64,000 nt of DNA from Xiphias gladius (taxonomy: Eukaryota > Chordata > Actinopteri > Istiophoriformes > Xiphiidae): assembly GCF_016859285.1 (NCBI RefSeq), contig NC_053405.1, positions 6,606,260 through 6,670,259 on the forward strand. Direction: 5' to 3'. Positions 25,974 through 44,619 of this stretch are shown here, piece by piece. Made by a program: the position numbers and the translations under genes. How positions within the stretch are numbered: position 1 is the stretch's first letter; every line of letters begins with the position of its first letter. The notes under the pieces are model-generated. The model was not told the origin of the DNA. It searched no databases and saw only the letters and a program-made list of their open reading frames with translations.

Positions 25974-27543
25974 GTAGGCAAGTCAGCAGGGGAGGGAAAG
26001 AGTTCAATTGCTTGAATCGGCACTGAATTAGAGAAAACAATGTGACATGTAAATAACTTGGTAAGGAAAATGCTTCTGGTAAGAATTTAAGAGATATATG
26101 AAATGATTGTGCACCAGAGTGTGTCTATACTAACATAAATTGAACATATATGTGTAAATTACACAGTGATTATCCAATTTCCACATTACTTTTCTCATGT
26201 TTTTTGGATAAATTCCTGGATTTTTTTTCTTTAGATATAAACCAGAATTACAGAGCCCTAGCTATGATTCCCTTCTGCACAACTCCACCACTAACTATGG
26301 CCTCAAGAACTTAGGGCTGCCGGCTGCCGCATTGCATTCAGTTGAACAGGTGTGCCTCATACGCTGACGTGACAGCTGAATACTACTGATATAATTTGCC
26401 AGAAAACAGAGACGACAGAAGTGAGTTCTGTTTTTTTTGGTGGATGTTCTCTTCACCGAGCCGGTGACGTAGTGGCTAGAGTCGATCCTATGGGGCATCC
26501 CTGTTACCGCTGTTAAGAAACCGATGAGGTTGAAAACCTCCCATGTTTCTTTGTGTTTGAGCGTGTCGATGAGAGGTCAGCGGGGGAACGAGTGCTGATG
26601 CCGAGCCAAAGTCAGGAGGACGCACCGGCGGCCGGTCGGACAGACGGTGCTGCCCTGCAGAATCCGACCTACGAGGTAGAACTCAACCACCGCACCAACC
26701 GGACTACGCCCATCCAGCGTTGACACCGAGAACACAATGCGTATTTTCATCCGTTCCCAGTGAGCCGGATGTGTTTTATTATGTAAGAGATATTTTCAGA
26801 TACAGTCCAACTGCATACGTTGCCCTGTAAAGATCAGCCTGATTCGTCAGAACCCAGCAGGGATAAAAGTGTCAGTGCAACACTTTGTGTATATAAGTGC
26901 ATTTTTGCTGTCATCCTACCCAGCACTGCGAGCATTTCATGGTCTTTGATTAAAAATTCATGTCTGAATAGGATTATGTCAGTCAAGACACACTGGAAGA
27001 GCAATTTCCAAAAGCGAGTTTGCGGGGTGTTACACTGTTTTTTTATACTGTACAATATTTCTCTCTTTCCTTTATTACATTAAGATCGAATACAACATGA
27101 TGTCTCTCTTCTGACTTTCAGTTTCACACGTTGAGGATGTCCATTGAAGAAAACTGGTCAAAAAGGAACGCAGATAAAGGGGTGGACTCAGTGGTTCTTC
27201 TCTGTCCTTATACCATATACATCTTTTTCTTTTTTCCCCTTACTTTTACTATGCAGCCTATATGGTAAGTGATTAGCACTTTAATGTATGTCAAGGTACT
27301 ATAAGTGCTCCCATTCCCTCTATGTTGTAAAAGCTCTTTAATAATAGAATAAGTCATCATCTGGCGGTGCCAAAAGGAGTCACAGGTCACTGTGGTTGAA
27401 GACGGGTACGAGAAAAGAGCCCATTTTAATGACGCTGGGTCCCGAGTTGGCAGAAGAAATTTTTTTTTTTTTCCTCCAGGGTGTAACATGTTTAAAAAGC
27501 AATGCCGGGCATAAATCTATGCATTTATAAATGTGGTCTTTAG

Positions 27544-27683
27544 GCGGGTGGGCGTCATCTGGGTCATGGTGAGAGACTGAATGAGATGAGGGAAATGGCG
27601 ACGCTCCGCGAGCGCCAACTGGCCCCGATGTAGGCTCGCAACCAGCAGCTGGAGCAGCAAAGGGAGGGGGAGGGACAAATGCT
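27544..27683 (+). pseudogene. ccdc17: ccdc17 coiled-coil exon with internal TAG
   Basis: Acceptor 'ggtctttag' precedes and donor 'gtaagc' follows. The phase-0 frame reads ERLNEMREMATLRERQLAPM, then TAG at 27631-27633, then ARNQQLEQQREGEGQML. The heptad pattern continues across the stop, so a CAG to TAG change (Gln to stop) is the simplest reading. Confidence 0.65.
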
Positions 27684-27826
27684 GTAAGCCGCTTGAGGCC
27701 GCGCAGACCAAATATCTCCCTCTGCCTTTGTGTGAAATTCTAATTCTCTCAAAATTTCACTGGATGTTGATGTCGGGGACTGCTCTTAGCCTGTGTTTTT
27801 TGTCTGCATGTGTGTGTGTGGGGCAG

Positions 27827-28119
27827 AGCTGGCCCATCAGGTAAGCGTCCTGACTGAGCAGAGCAACACAACTCACCTGGAGAGTCTGCTGATGGAGCTG
27901 AGAGAGCAGGAGGAGAGGAACGAGGAAACACGACAACAACTTGCTGAACTGAGTGTGTTTGTGTCTGTGTGTCTGTGTGTGTCTGTGTGTGTCTGTGTGT
28001 GTCTGTGTGTGTGTGTGTGTGTCAGAGCTGGCCAACACAACTCACCTGGAGAGTCTGCTGATGGAGCTGAGAGAGCAGGAGGAGAGGAACGAGGAAACAT
28101 GACAACAACTTGCTGAACT

Positions 28120-28121
<2 letters not shown>
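27827..28121 (+). repeat. Tandemly duplicated ccdc17 exon separated by (GT)n
   Basis: Copy 1 (27827-27952) and copy 2 (28026-28121) are almost identical, each preceded by a GT-rich tract ending in 'cag' and followed by (GT)n. Both encode THLESLLMELREQEERNEET, a coiled-coil segment. Copy 2 lacks 30 bases present in copy 1 and has TGA at 28100-28102 where copy 1 has CGA. The duplication probably arose by unequal exchange between the flanking GT repeats. Confidence 0.85.
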
Positions 28122-28186
<65 letters not shown>

Positions 28187-28204
28187 TGTGTGTGTGTGTG
28201 TGTG
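28122..28204. repeat. (GT)n microsatellite
   Basis: About 80 bases of nearly pure GT directly after the second exon copy. Confidence 0.95.
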
Positions 28205-28224
28205 TAAGCTTCAGTGTACACTAG

Positions 28225-28960
28225 AGGTTTACTTAGGAAAAGTAGCAATACCGCAGTATTAAATACAAAAGTAGTCAGTAATCAGAATGTCCCGCTTCTG
28301 AGTGTTTTTGTTTTTATCAATATTACATTCTTGGATTATTATAAGCAGCAGTTTATTGTTGTTGATGGTTGAAGTAGAGCTAATTTAAACTACTTCATAT
28401 ACTGCTGGGTAGTTTAATCTATACCAATGCATCATATTTAACTATACAACTTGCAAACCTGCACTTTATCTATTTGAACTGCACCATCTGGCTCTATATT
28501 TGACAATTTTCCACTTTTTTTAATACAGGATGGTAGCTGTGTGTCTATCCTTGGCTTGATCTGCTGCTGTTTTCTTTATTTATAATAAGTATATTTATTT
28601 TAAACATTTATATCTACTTTTCATACTGATATTTAAATTGCTTTTATGTCCACCACTCTAGATTTCCGATTTTCAGTGTATTCCTGCGACCTCTGTGTTT
28701 ACTGCCAGATTTCCTTCGGGTAATAACATGGAGGTTGAAATTATTTTACAAGATCATATGTTTTTAAAATGCATTTTAAATCTGCAATGTAACTACAGCT
28801 GTAAATTAAATGTAATCGAGTGAAAAGTACAAAGTTTTCTCTTAAAACAAAGTGCCTCAACACTTGAAGTACACGTAAAAAGGTTGCGTAAGATGCAAAT
28901 AGCCAAGTAAGGTAGAAGTACCGAAAACTGTACGTAGTTGCTTTGCACCACTGGTAGAGT
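28225..28960 (+). repeat. Interspersed repeat, same family as 11865-12606
   Basis: Starts with 'tttacttaggaaaagtagcaatacc' words and ends with 'gtacgtagttgctttgcaccactgg', matching the outer part of the repeats at 11.9 and 52.3 kb. It sits in a ccdc17 intron. Confidence 0.55.
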
Positions 28961-30589
28961 GAAATCACGGAAAGAGAGGATTTAGTGTTTCGGTGTCTTG
29001 CTCAAAGACAAACCAACAGGAAACACAGCAGCTGAGATTCCAGCGCTGACTCATGAATTGGATTCAAACCTACAACATTTCCGTCTCTAAACATTAACTG
29101 TGCTGACACAACAGGAATAGTTGAAACAAAGAATTTATTTAATGTGTATTTATTAAGGTGAATAATGTCTGCACAGATACTTAATGTAGTATATTCAAAT
29201 AAAACTGACTGCCTCTGCAGTGCTGTGCCACCAAGAGGAGTATTCCACGCAATCTGTTTTTTCTCCTGGCTGCTGTATGACTCAGAGCATCAATTATGTA
29301 TTTCATTATGCCCAGGTAGTTCCCTATTGCAACATTTGTGGTGGAATCAATTGAATTTTGTATTGTAGGGTGGATTCTGGCTGGGAGACTTTTGATTAGA
29401 TGTCACAAAATGATCTAATTTAGATGGTACTACTGTGTTTTTGTTTCCTTCTTCCTATTTAGTGTGCAAAAGGTCTCTTCACCTGCTGATCAGCCACATC
29501 CAGGCAAGAACAAAAAGATGCATCATGGCAACTACGAGCTCATTTCTTCTGTAGATGGCCCTCTCTCTACCCAGAGAACGTATATACCTACATTCTTTCA
29601 GAGGAATTTATTTTAAAAACAACTGGCAGAAGAAAAAAAAAAAGACAAGAACAGATGCAGATTTTCACCCGGCGCCTGCGTCTCCTTTGTCTGGTTTGTC
29701 AGCTTGTTTCAATGTGAATATGAAGGAGTTCTACTGAGTTTGCCCGGTTGAGTGAGGGTAAATCAGGTCTCTTTGTTGCAGAGCCCTGCAACAGGCATAT
29801 GTGCAATCAGGTGGCTCGGATCCGGCCATTGTGGCACAGATGATTGACCTGCGGGCAAAAGCCCAAAGTCTGGAGAAGGACCAGCCAGCAGCATCCGCCA
29901 AGGCCAGGAAGAGGAGTAAGAATGACGAAGGGAAAATACGAAGCGCTTGTCAGTGTATAACTCTCTTTCTCAACACTTCACACTTCAGTGAAGTCTTTAG
30001 TTTACTCAACTTGATTTTTCCTGAATTCCTCTACCAAGTCCATGTTTAATAGATTCTGCTCCACTGTTTCTCTTCACATGATCAGACATAGAACCCAAAA
30101 TATAATGAATGCAAAACGCACACACTGATTGGAGAATTGTGTCCAGGGGGACAAAAGATGATGATTCTGATACTTGGTACACGCTGCAGATTTAGGGCAT
30201 AAAACTGAGGGTAAATTACCTTTTGGTCCTGAGCCACATCGGTGTTATCCTCGTATCCAGAGGTGAAGCCTCCTCAGCGGGGTCCGGGCTTCGGAGCTGC
30301 TGGTTTTGGAGCGGGAGAACCAGAGACCGGAGGAGGAGATCCTCAGGATCCAGCTGACCAGAGAGAGAAACCATGACTACGAAGGTTGGACAGGCTTTTT
30401 AATAAAACACAGCTCTTTATTTTTTACAGTCTATGAGTTCGTGGGTCGTTGCTGGAAATGCGGTAGTTCCGTGAGTTCCAAATGAGCGAGTGCAGTCCAA
30501 AAAACGACGCAGTTTTATAGTGATGGTAACATATCAAGACTAAGAGCCAACAGCCATGCTAGCGCCTCTTTAAGACGGTGTGATAAAAG

Positions 30590-31165
30590 CTAACGTCCAA
30601 ATGCCAACATGCTGATGAAAGCAGGTATAATGTTCACCGTTTTAATTTGCTAAAACTAACGAGGTAATGGGCACTATAAGCACAAAGTACAACTGAGGTT
30701 GATGTGCGTGTCAGTTTTGCAGGTATTCGGTCATAAACCAAAGCACTGGACAGCACTGATATGAAAATTTGGCCGGAAGATGGTACTGAACGAAATGTTA
30801 AGAGTTCTCCAAAGTTATTACACCTCACCCTGATGGGGACATGAACGTCTGTACCAAATTTCATTGCAATCCCTCCAACAGTTGTTGAGGCGTTTAACTA
30901 AAATCCACAAATGTCAACCTCAGGGTGACACCCGAGGAAAAGTCAGTGGGTTTCATCCACTAGGAACCATGAATGTCTGTACTTAATATTGTGCCAAAAT
31001 CAGCTGCAGGAAAAGTTGGGAAATTACCACGAGATCTGTGTCGAATTTCATTTCAATAGACCCAATAGTTGTCAAGTCATTTCGCTAAAAGCCGAAAATG
31101 TCAACCTGCTGAATGATGGGGATCGCCAAAGTCATGAGGATCGGCTAAAATTTGTAATTAAGACA
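30590..31165 (+). repeat. Interspersed repeat in a ccdc17 intron
   Basis: It contains two internal near-repeats of 'gtctgtaccaaatttcat' / 'caatccctccaacagttgtt', plus 'gtcaacctcagggtgac', a layout typical of a common fish repeat. A reverse copy lies at 8560-8960. Confidence 0.6.
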
Positions 31166-31893
31166 AGTTGATTAAATGTGTGAAAGCCCTCAGACTTGCG
31201 TGAGCTAAACGTTAACGTAAGTTCAAAATATCCATGGGTCAGTAGTGGTCACGCAGATTTGCTGTTAGTTAGGATATCTTGTGGTCTGTGCGTTTCTGCA
31301 GCGGCAGCGAGGACTGAGCCTGAGCTGATTCAGAGGGGGAATCTCCAGCAAATTGCCACTTTACAGGCAGAGATGGAGAGAGTCAAAGAAGCTCTCGGGC
31401 CCCGCACACAGCCTCCTCCAACTCCACCTCCCCATCCACTCCAAACCAAGACTCACGTTCATGCGCCTCTTTCGCTGGTATGTAATTTGCAATTTCAGTC
31501 AAACATGTTTATGAAATCTGGTTTTGCAGCCATGAGTCTCCAGATGAAATGGCTGTTCAGTAATAATTCATTTTCAGTGTGTGTCTGTATTGCTCAAATA
31601 AAAATCTCAATCTTTCCGTCAGCTCCAGGCGAGGTCCTTATCCTCTCCGTCAGGAAGATGCACGATGGACCCACTGGACTCTCTGGGTCCAGCCCCCTAT
31701 GACCCTGCGTCCGTTTACTTCTCTACACCATCCACATATATACAGTGTATTGTAAATCCAACAGGCCATGCTGACTCATATAAGATTTAGTTGCAAAGCA
31801 ATCATATCAAACTCCCTACTGGTTTGTGTGTGTTTTAGTCCACTTACCTTTCTTTATATTTAAATAATTAAATATCATCCTTTGGTTTTTCAG

Positions 31894-32110
31894 AGCTGGT
31901 TTTGTGGTCTTCTTTGATCTGGTTCTGGGAGTGGAAGCCTGTCAGAAAGCGTTGCGTCTGGTAGCGGCTCTCTACTCAGACGGTCTGGAAGTGGGGCCGC
32001 CGACTCTGCTGCCCCCTGTCCAGTGCCCACCGGGAGTCTCCCCGCCTTCCAACCTCCAGCATCACCCCTGGAAACTGTGCCCTCCGGTCGGTCAGACAGC
32101 CTGCGCCCAG
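31894..32110 (+). pseudogene. ccdc17: ccdc17 best-conserved exon (AGFVVFFDLVLGVEA)
   Basis: Bounded by 'tttttcag' and 'gtaagg'. It reads AGFVVFFDLVLGVEACQKAL, then LVAALYSDG and LLPPVQCPPG, corresponding to the human GLVIFYDFLRGLEA and ALPPALCLPP segments. This exon itself is intact and in phase with the one before (31629-31708), whose end SLGPAPYDP is also near-identical to human. Confidence 0.85.
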
Positions 32111-34275
32111 GTAAGGACACCACCTAGTGAGGAAGAGCTGGGTTGATTGTCATTTACAAAAAGTGACTGACTTAAAATTTGTCAAGACCAGGCTAAACAG
32201 AGTTCAGAGTGGAAAGGGGTATGGCACAAAAAAAATCCGCTTTGTCCTGAATCAAATAAACTTCTCATCTGGGAAAAAGTTAAGAAAAAAAAAAAGTAAA
32301 AATCTGTTTTTTTGGTTGTTCGTATCCCAAAAGGTGTGTGTCCTGAGCTCAGCCTCCTAAAAAATTGTTGCTGTCACAATGAAGTATAAAGACAAACCTG
32401 GCCCATTGTATAAATCAGTACAGCATAATTTCAAGGGGGTTATAAACACTGAAGTAAGATACTGTGTTTGTTCCTGCGAGGAGGCCAGGTCCCATTATCA
32501 CAAAGCCGTAGAATGCACCTGCAGTTAGCATGTTTTAATCTCTAGTAATTTACACGCCGTCACACGTCTGTCTGGTGGTGCAGGTACAGGCAGCAAGAGA
32601 CCTGGATGTTTATAACCGGGACGTCTTCAAACTGCCGTCCTGTGGCTGAGACACGACTGGAACTCCTTGATCAATACAACCAGGGACGCCTGCGTGTTCA
32701 GCTTAATGTTGTGTACTGCTGTGAAAAAGGTGGAAATCCATTCTTCAGTGATTGGAATTTGAGCCAGTCTAATGCCCCGGTGTTATGGGTGCTTTTACCC
32801 GTTGATTGTGCAGTTATACAGCAAAGGGGGGGCCTGGCCTCTCATTTGTGGGATGATGAAGCTATGATGATATCAGGATGCTGATTAATCAAATTCAAGT
32901 GGTGTATAATGGCTGTGGGACTAAATAGCAACTTTTCATTCATTTCAAGACGGAATGTTCAAACCTCTGCACCTGCAGAGGTACGCAGGAAATTGATTGC
33001 ACCATCTGGCGGAGTTTAGTCTTAATCTGTCGGAGTTAATCATACAAGTCTAAAGTTATCTGAAAACAGCCATCTGCTAAGTCTGTTCACGTGAACAGTT
33101 TAACCATATCCCTGACTGACCAATCACTGAATACTCCCGCATACGTGTCATAACTTTGTATTATCATCTCAACACCAACAGCTCCGTAGTGGCCACTGGA
33201 GGGTGGCAGTGCTCGGTCTGCCTACTCAACCGCCACTGAGCGCGGTCCGGCTAAACTCACTACCCCGGGTACCCAGACTCCCAGCAGTTATTGGGTTCCC
33301 TGCATGCGGCGGTTGCTACACCAACAGCACTGTGCAATTACCGTTTAAGATGTGAGTTAGATGTTATATTCAGACACAAATTTGAGGGGACGTTTTATGG
33401 CCTTTTTGATTTAGGTAGAAGGTGAGGCAAGGTAGTCGTTCATGCGCCTGACTGCGTGTGGGCTTCTGTAAAACCTGGGGTGGGCTACATGGAGCTGTGT
33501 GCACGTTTGGTCAACGTGCCGAGATGGAGGCGCGCAGAACCTTGCAATGCCTGATCAGACCGGCACCAAGCACTATAAATACCAAACTATGGTAGGTTAA
33601 GAAGGAACTCGCTGGGGTCCAATTTTCTTTTTTTTCTTTTTAAAAATTAGTAAACTGAACTATTCTGTACCAGAAGTCAACGTATCAGAAGCAATTATAG
33701 CTAAGGAATTTTGTTGTGCGGATAAAATCCAGTAGTGTAATGTGGTTCCTTTGGTCCTTGCTATGTCAAGACTGATTTTGTCATCTTTAGGCAGAAAGTT
33801 TCACAGCTGATTATAACCATATACAGTACGTAGGAAAATTTAACACATTGTAAATCCTCAATTAAAAAAAAAAGGCAATATTGCAATAGGGAAATTTGAA
33901 GGTTTTCATACCACCTACATCTGGACAAACAAATGCCATTTTACCTTTGACAACAATGGAAAGTATCCCCAATGGATTCTCTATCTTGCATTGGAGGCAA
34001 GTGTACGCTGCTTTTTGAATGTGTTGCTGGTATACCTCGCGTCTCCGTACAGGTGTCCTCTCTTCCTGTGACTGTCCACGGAAAACGCAGCTCCACAGCC
34101 CTCAGGAGCGGATCAACTCTCCTCCCTGCTGACCTTGAAGGACCACAAAGACCCTCCACCCACAGATGAAGCCAGTCGCGTCACGTACAATGAGACGGAC
34201 GTGCCGTGCAGAAAACATCTCTACAATGAGGATGTGGCAGATATCTCCAACTTTACTCTCACAAACTTTGATTAG

Positions 34276-35160
34276 TGTGTGCAAGTAAGGTTCCTCTCAT
34301 CTATCTTTTAAAGACAATTAAGGTATTTGCTTTCCTTTTGTAGCAGTTTAAATGTGCAGGGGGCAACAGTAGAAGCCTAGTTATGCAAGATAGGTCTTAG
34401 ATGAGTGTGTGGAAGTACATTTATATAAAAAAAAAAAAGTGCAGAGGAATTTTAATCAAGTCTGGTGTTAAAATTAAACCACATTATGACAAAAGAGCTG
34501 TACAAGGTATATTTTACAGCCGCAACTAATCATTAATTAATGAAAATCTGATTATCTACATTGATTAACTATCAAATAAAATGTCAGGGAACAATGACAA
34601 ATGGCCACCACAAGCTCCTCGAGCCAATGGTGACATTTGCAAATGTCTCATTTTATATGACCTACAGTCAAACTCAAAAGGATGTTCAATTTACTGTCTT
34701 TGAAGATTCAAAGAAAACCAGAGAAATATCAATTTTAAAAAGGTTTACGTTATTGTGACTTAAGAATTATAATCAATCTATAATTGCAAATTGTATACAT
34801 GACTAGCATCTGTTGCTAGGTTGGAGCATTCACTGGCAATATACATTATGTTTAACAAGTGTACACTCCAACATTCAACGAATTCTTGTGGTTAAAGCCC
34901 ATCCTAACTCTGGATATTCTCAATTTATGTTAAGCACTTACGTGTTTGATGTAAGAATTCCTTTAACCAAAGTTTAACTTAAAGTGACAAAAACACATTC
35001 AAGTTGGCCAACTAGTGTGGCCACCAAACTACCAGCGCATGTTTCATTTCTTGCAATTGGAAGAGCTGCAGTCATTATCTAGTGTTTTTTCGCCAAGTTT
35101 CAAGTCCACACAAAGTCTTTATATTAAAAAAAAAAAAAAGTGGCGATTCAAACTTACATC
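34276..35160. other. Intergenic gap between convergent ccdc17 and nasp
   Basis: Non-coding. It contains the repeat at 34510-34760 and poly(A)/poly(T) runs at 34428-34438 and 35126-35138. No gene is seen. Confidence 0.6.
34510..34760. repeat. Interspersed repeat, 'ttaatcgatta'-type family
   Basis: Starts 'cagccgcaactaatcattaatt' and continues 'aaatgtcagggaacaatgac', 'gtgacatttgcaaatgtctc' and 'ttcaatttactgtctttg', the word order of a widespread fish repeat. A related segment lies at 44160-44350. Confidence 0.55.
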
Positions 35161-35169
35161 TGCAAATTC

Positions 35170-35175
35170 TTTATT
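35170..35175 (-). terminator. Candidate nasp polyadenylation signal
   Basis: AATAAA on the minus strand, 164 bases past the nasp stop codon at 35339. It is the first canonical hexamer I see downstream. Confidence 0.5.
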
Positions 35176-35338
35176 TAAATTTTTTTTAATTTTTTTTTTT
35201 AATTTTAACTACAAGTATACAAAACTGGACAGACTATGAAAATGGATCTTATTTACAAAAACAAAGTTGTTGAAGGTGGAGAGGGGCTGGACAGGCATGC
35301 TGTGCTGGTTTTGAAGATCAGGAAAGAGGCATGGACCG

Positions 35339-42166
<6,828 letters not shown>

Positions 42167-42330
42167 CTTTACGGGACGATATTAGAGACAATGGCGAGAG
42201 GAAAACGGACAGTTTTGGTGTTCAGTGAATGAAGTACGAATAGACCTCCCGTGAGTCTTTGTTGGCGCGCTTAAATAGAGAAAAGACGGCTTTCTATTTC
42301 CGCCTAACTTGGAACGCGGGAGATAGAATT
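42167..42330 (-). promoter_or_regulatory. nasp 5' UTR / proximal promoter with E2F-like site
   Basis: On the plus strand 'ttggcgcgc' at 42262-42270 fits an E2F/DP site core (TTSGCGC), with 'ttaaatag' directly beside it, about 100 bases upstream of the ATG. E2F control would suit a gene serving S-phase histone supply. The exact transcription start is unknown. Confidence 0.4.
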
Positions 42331-43375
42331 TAAAGGGGCCGCAGCACATATCATGATGCGTTCAGCGCCCGTGGGGAATTAAAAAAAAAAGGTCATTCAG
42401 ATCTAACATGCCAGCGTGGTGTCAAAGACAAACAAACAAAAACAAAAAAACAATAAACCGTGGAAGAAGAAGTATCCAGATCCTTTCCTGGAGTAGAATT
42501 ACTTACACCACACTGTGACAGGGTTTACGCTGTGTTCACCATATTAAAGAAACCACTGGGGACAATACAATTATTTATGAAGTTTTTTCCCTTTTTTTTT
42601 TTTTTTTTAAAGGTGTTTCCGGTCTGTTATGATTTAACGTGACCTGGGCCCCGGTCAGGTTAATTGACTTGCCAATGAAATTCAAGACTTTTTAATACTT
42701 GATGACGAAAATTAAAAGTAAAAGCAGTACATCTTCATATTTTAGAAGCCGAAACCGTGAAATGTTCTGTATTTTTATATGAAAAATGACTTCAACCATT
42801 ATTCAAATAGTTGCCGATTCATTTTAATTCATCTCGCTAATCAATAAGTCGACTAGTGTATTGTTAGGTACAGTAGTTTAATCTAGAACAAATTCCTATT
42901 TTATAAAGTGGTGATTTGTCTTGGTGATACGGAAAAATCTTAATCTGTAAAGTAATTGGCGAGGTTCCCCGGAAAGCTGCTTTCGGTGCTGGCACACTAA
43001 ACATTTATGGTGTTACTTTGAAGAACGATGCATTTAGCAATGGTAGCAGTGCCGTTGGACTGTAAAAAGCAGTTCGTGTGGTTTGGCAGAGTCTTATTTT
43101 GAGTTGTGGTACTGGGCTGGTTTTTGGGCTGGTTTGTGCTGGTCCTGTGACACAGCCCCGGCAGCCCCGGCGGGGAGCGGATCGCCACGGCGAAAAAACG
43201 CCCTAGGACGGAGAACGGTGCGTACCCGCCTTCCGTTCATCCCGGACCACACCTTGCCAGTTCGCACCAGGTTACGACTTTCATAAACCATACTATCACA
43301 CATTAACTCTGCCAGCCACGGAGGTGTCGGTATGCATTCGGTTGAAGAAGGCAGTAATCGCGAAGGGAGCTCAGA
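42331..43375. other. Intergenic, non-coding
   Basis: A fragment of the 11.9-kb-type repeat lies at about 42460-42510, poly(T) runs at 42592-42609, and otherwise I see nothing. Small frames near 43083-43486 span the tRNA and are not genes. Confidence 0.5.
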
Positions 43376-43448
43376 GCCTCGTTGGCGCAGTAGGCAGCGC
43401 GTCAGTCTCATAATCTGAAGGTCGTGAGTTCGAGCCTCACACGGGGCA
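43376..43448 (+). tRNA. tRNA-Met (CAU), elongator type
   Basis: The 73-base sequence folds as a cloverleaf. The seven-base acceptor stem pairs GCCTCGT with ACGGGGC (one G-T pair). The D arm contains the A box (ggcgcagtaggcagcg). The anticodon loop is CTCATAA with CAU, and the T arm is closed around GTTCGAGCC (B box). The discriminator base is A. It is the elongator rather than the initiator type, judged by similarity to vertebrate elongator tRNA-Met genes, from which it differs at only a few positions that I recall. CCA is not encoded, as expected in a eukaryote. Confidence 0.97.
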
Positions 43449-43451
43449 GAG

Positions 43452-43460
43452 TTTTTTTTT
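43452..43460 (+). terminator. RNA polymerase III terminator
   Basis: A run of nine T residues begins four bases after the tRNA-Met 3' end. Confidence 0.9.
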
Positions 43461-43884
43461 CTTTCCTTCTCCTTCAGTCTCTCCACAGTTTGTACAGTTG
43501 TGTCCCGATTGGTCGTTTCAGACTGTCACGTCGTGTCTCGTAGGACTCTTAAATGGAAACAAAACGTCACGCTTACGATGTAGTGGTATCTTATAACTGC
43601 ATGCATCGTACTGTGAGGTCGCCCCCTATTTTCGTCACGGAGCTCCATACGGATTTGTCACGGTTGTCACGGCTACGCAAGATGACCCAGCTAGCATACG
43701 GTCGCACGCGGCTTTTTAGCTAGGCGGTCGGCCTGAACGTTAGGTCGGGAAAAGCTAGTTTATTCAGGGCCTCCTGTTGGGAGTAACGTCGAAGAACATA
43801 GTCAAAATTGTCAAATTGCTGACACAAGAAAGGGCAAGCTGCTCAGTTAAGTTGTTTTACTAACTCGTTGTAATTAGCGTTAAG

Positions 43885-44130
43885 TACATTTATTCAGGTA
43901 CTTTACTTAAGTAGCTACAAACTTGGGGCACTTACCTTGACCATTTCCTTTTCATGCCACTTATACATCTACTCCACCACAATTGAGAGGAAACGATTGT
44001 ACTTTTGTATTCCACTACATGTATCTGACATCTTTAGTTTCTAGTTACTTTAACTGATTAAGATTTTTGCTTACAAAGTCTATGAACAACTTGTAAAAAC
44101 AACTTAGGGCGGTATAGTTTACGCCCTAAG
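43885..44130 (-). repeat. Interspersed repeat fragment, 11.9-kb-type family
   Basis: Reads 'aagtacatttattcaggtactttacttaagtagc' and later 'gtactttttgtattccactac' type words, the reverse complement of the outer repeat end at 12.4-12.6 kb. Confidence 0.55.
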
Positions 44131-44159
44131 TTGAAATAAATGAAATAATGAAATAAATA

Positions 44160-44350
44160 CAAGTAGAGCCGAAATGATTAGTCAGTTAGTTAATCTATTG
44201 ACAGAAAACTTTAAGTACCTACTGTGGTAACGGGTGAAGTGATTTTTCATTTAAAAATGTCGAACATTTCATGGCTCCAGCTTCTCAAATATGAGGATTG
44301 GCTTTTCCTTTTAGTTATTTTGATTTGGTTTTAATAATTGTGAGGTTTGG
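44160..44350. repeat. Interspersed repeat, 'gattagtcagttagttaatc' type
   Basis: The start 'agccgaaatgattagtcagt' and the later 'ctccagcttctcaaatatga' follow the word order of a common fish repeat. It is related to 34510-34760 in the opposite sense. Confidence 0.5.
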
Positions 44351-44619
44351 ACCATTGGTTTGGACGAAACCAGCACACTGAAGGTGTCTCTGTTTTCTGA
44401 AACCAGAAAAATTCAGTGGAATCAATGAATTGAGAAAATTATCAGGAGATGAATCCACAAGGAAAATAATTAGTTGCATTCATATATTAAAATAGCTAAT
44501 TAGTTCCACCTCAACCAACCACAAGAGTAAAATACTGCTTACACATTAATCGGAAACCCCCCATTTTTGTTCACGGGCCTGAAAATAATGTACCCAAAAT
44601 AAACCCTGTTTGGGGAACC

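Larger units (their letters stand above)
25738..34275 (+). pseudogene. ccdc17: ccdc17-like gene, apparently disabled
   Basis: Exons scattered over 8.5 kb match coiled-coil domain containing 17 in order. 25738-25973: zinc-finger-like CGACNMMFRSTGLLEKHK. About 27122: FHTLRMSIEENWSK. 27544-27683: coiled coil ERLNEMREMATLRERQL. 27827-27952 and its duplicate 28026-28121. 29782-29915: ALQQAYVQSGGSDPAIVAQM. 30261-30384: ASELLVLERENQRPEEEIL. 31302-31477: coiled coil, then a proline-rich tail. 31629-31708: SLGPAPYDPA. 31894-32110: AGFVVFFDLVLGVEAC, the best-conserved part. From 32584: AARDLDVYNR and LELLDQYNQ. 33182-33268: LRSGHWRVAV. A possible last exon ends TLTNFD at 34275. Exon phases agree from 31302 to 32110. 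Disablements: the first-exon frame is preceded by TAG at 25782, within the expected CxxC region; TAG at 27631; TGA at 28100 in the duplicate; a frameshift in 30261-30384; TGA at 32647 followed by a shift. Identity is secure from motif order; inactivity is inferred and could reflect sequencing error. Confidence 0.75.

Noticed and set aside
26520..26664. Possible extra ccdc17 exon (frame ending NPTYE before gtagaa)
   Set aside because: Donor is fair, but the peptide does not match CCDC17 and no good acceptor fits.
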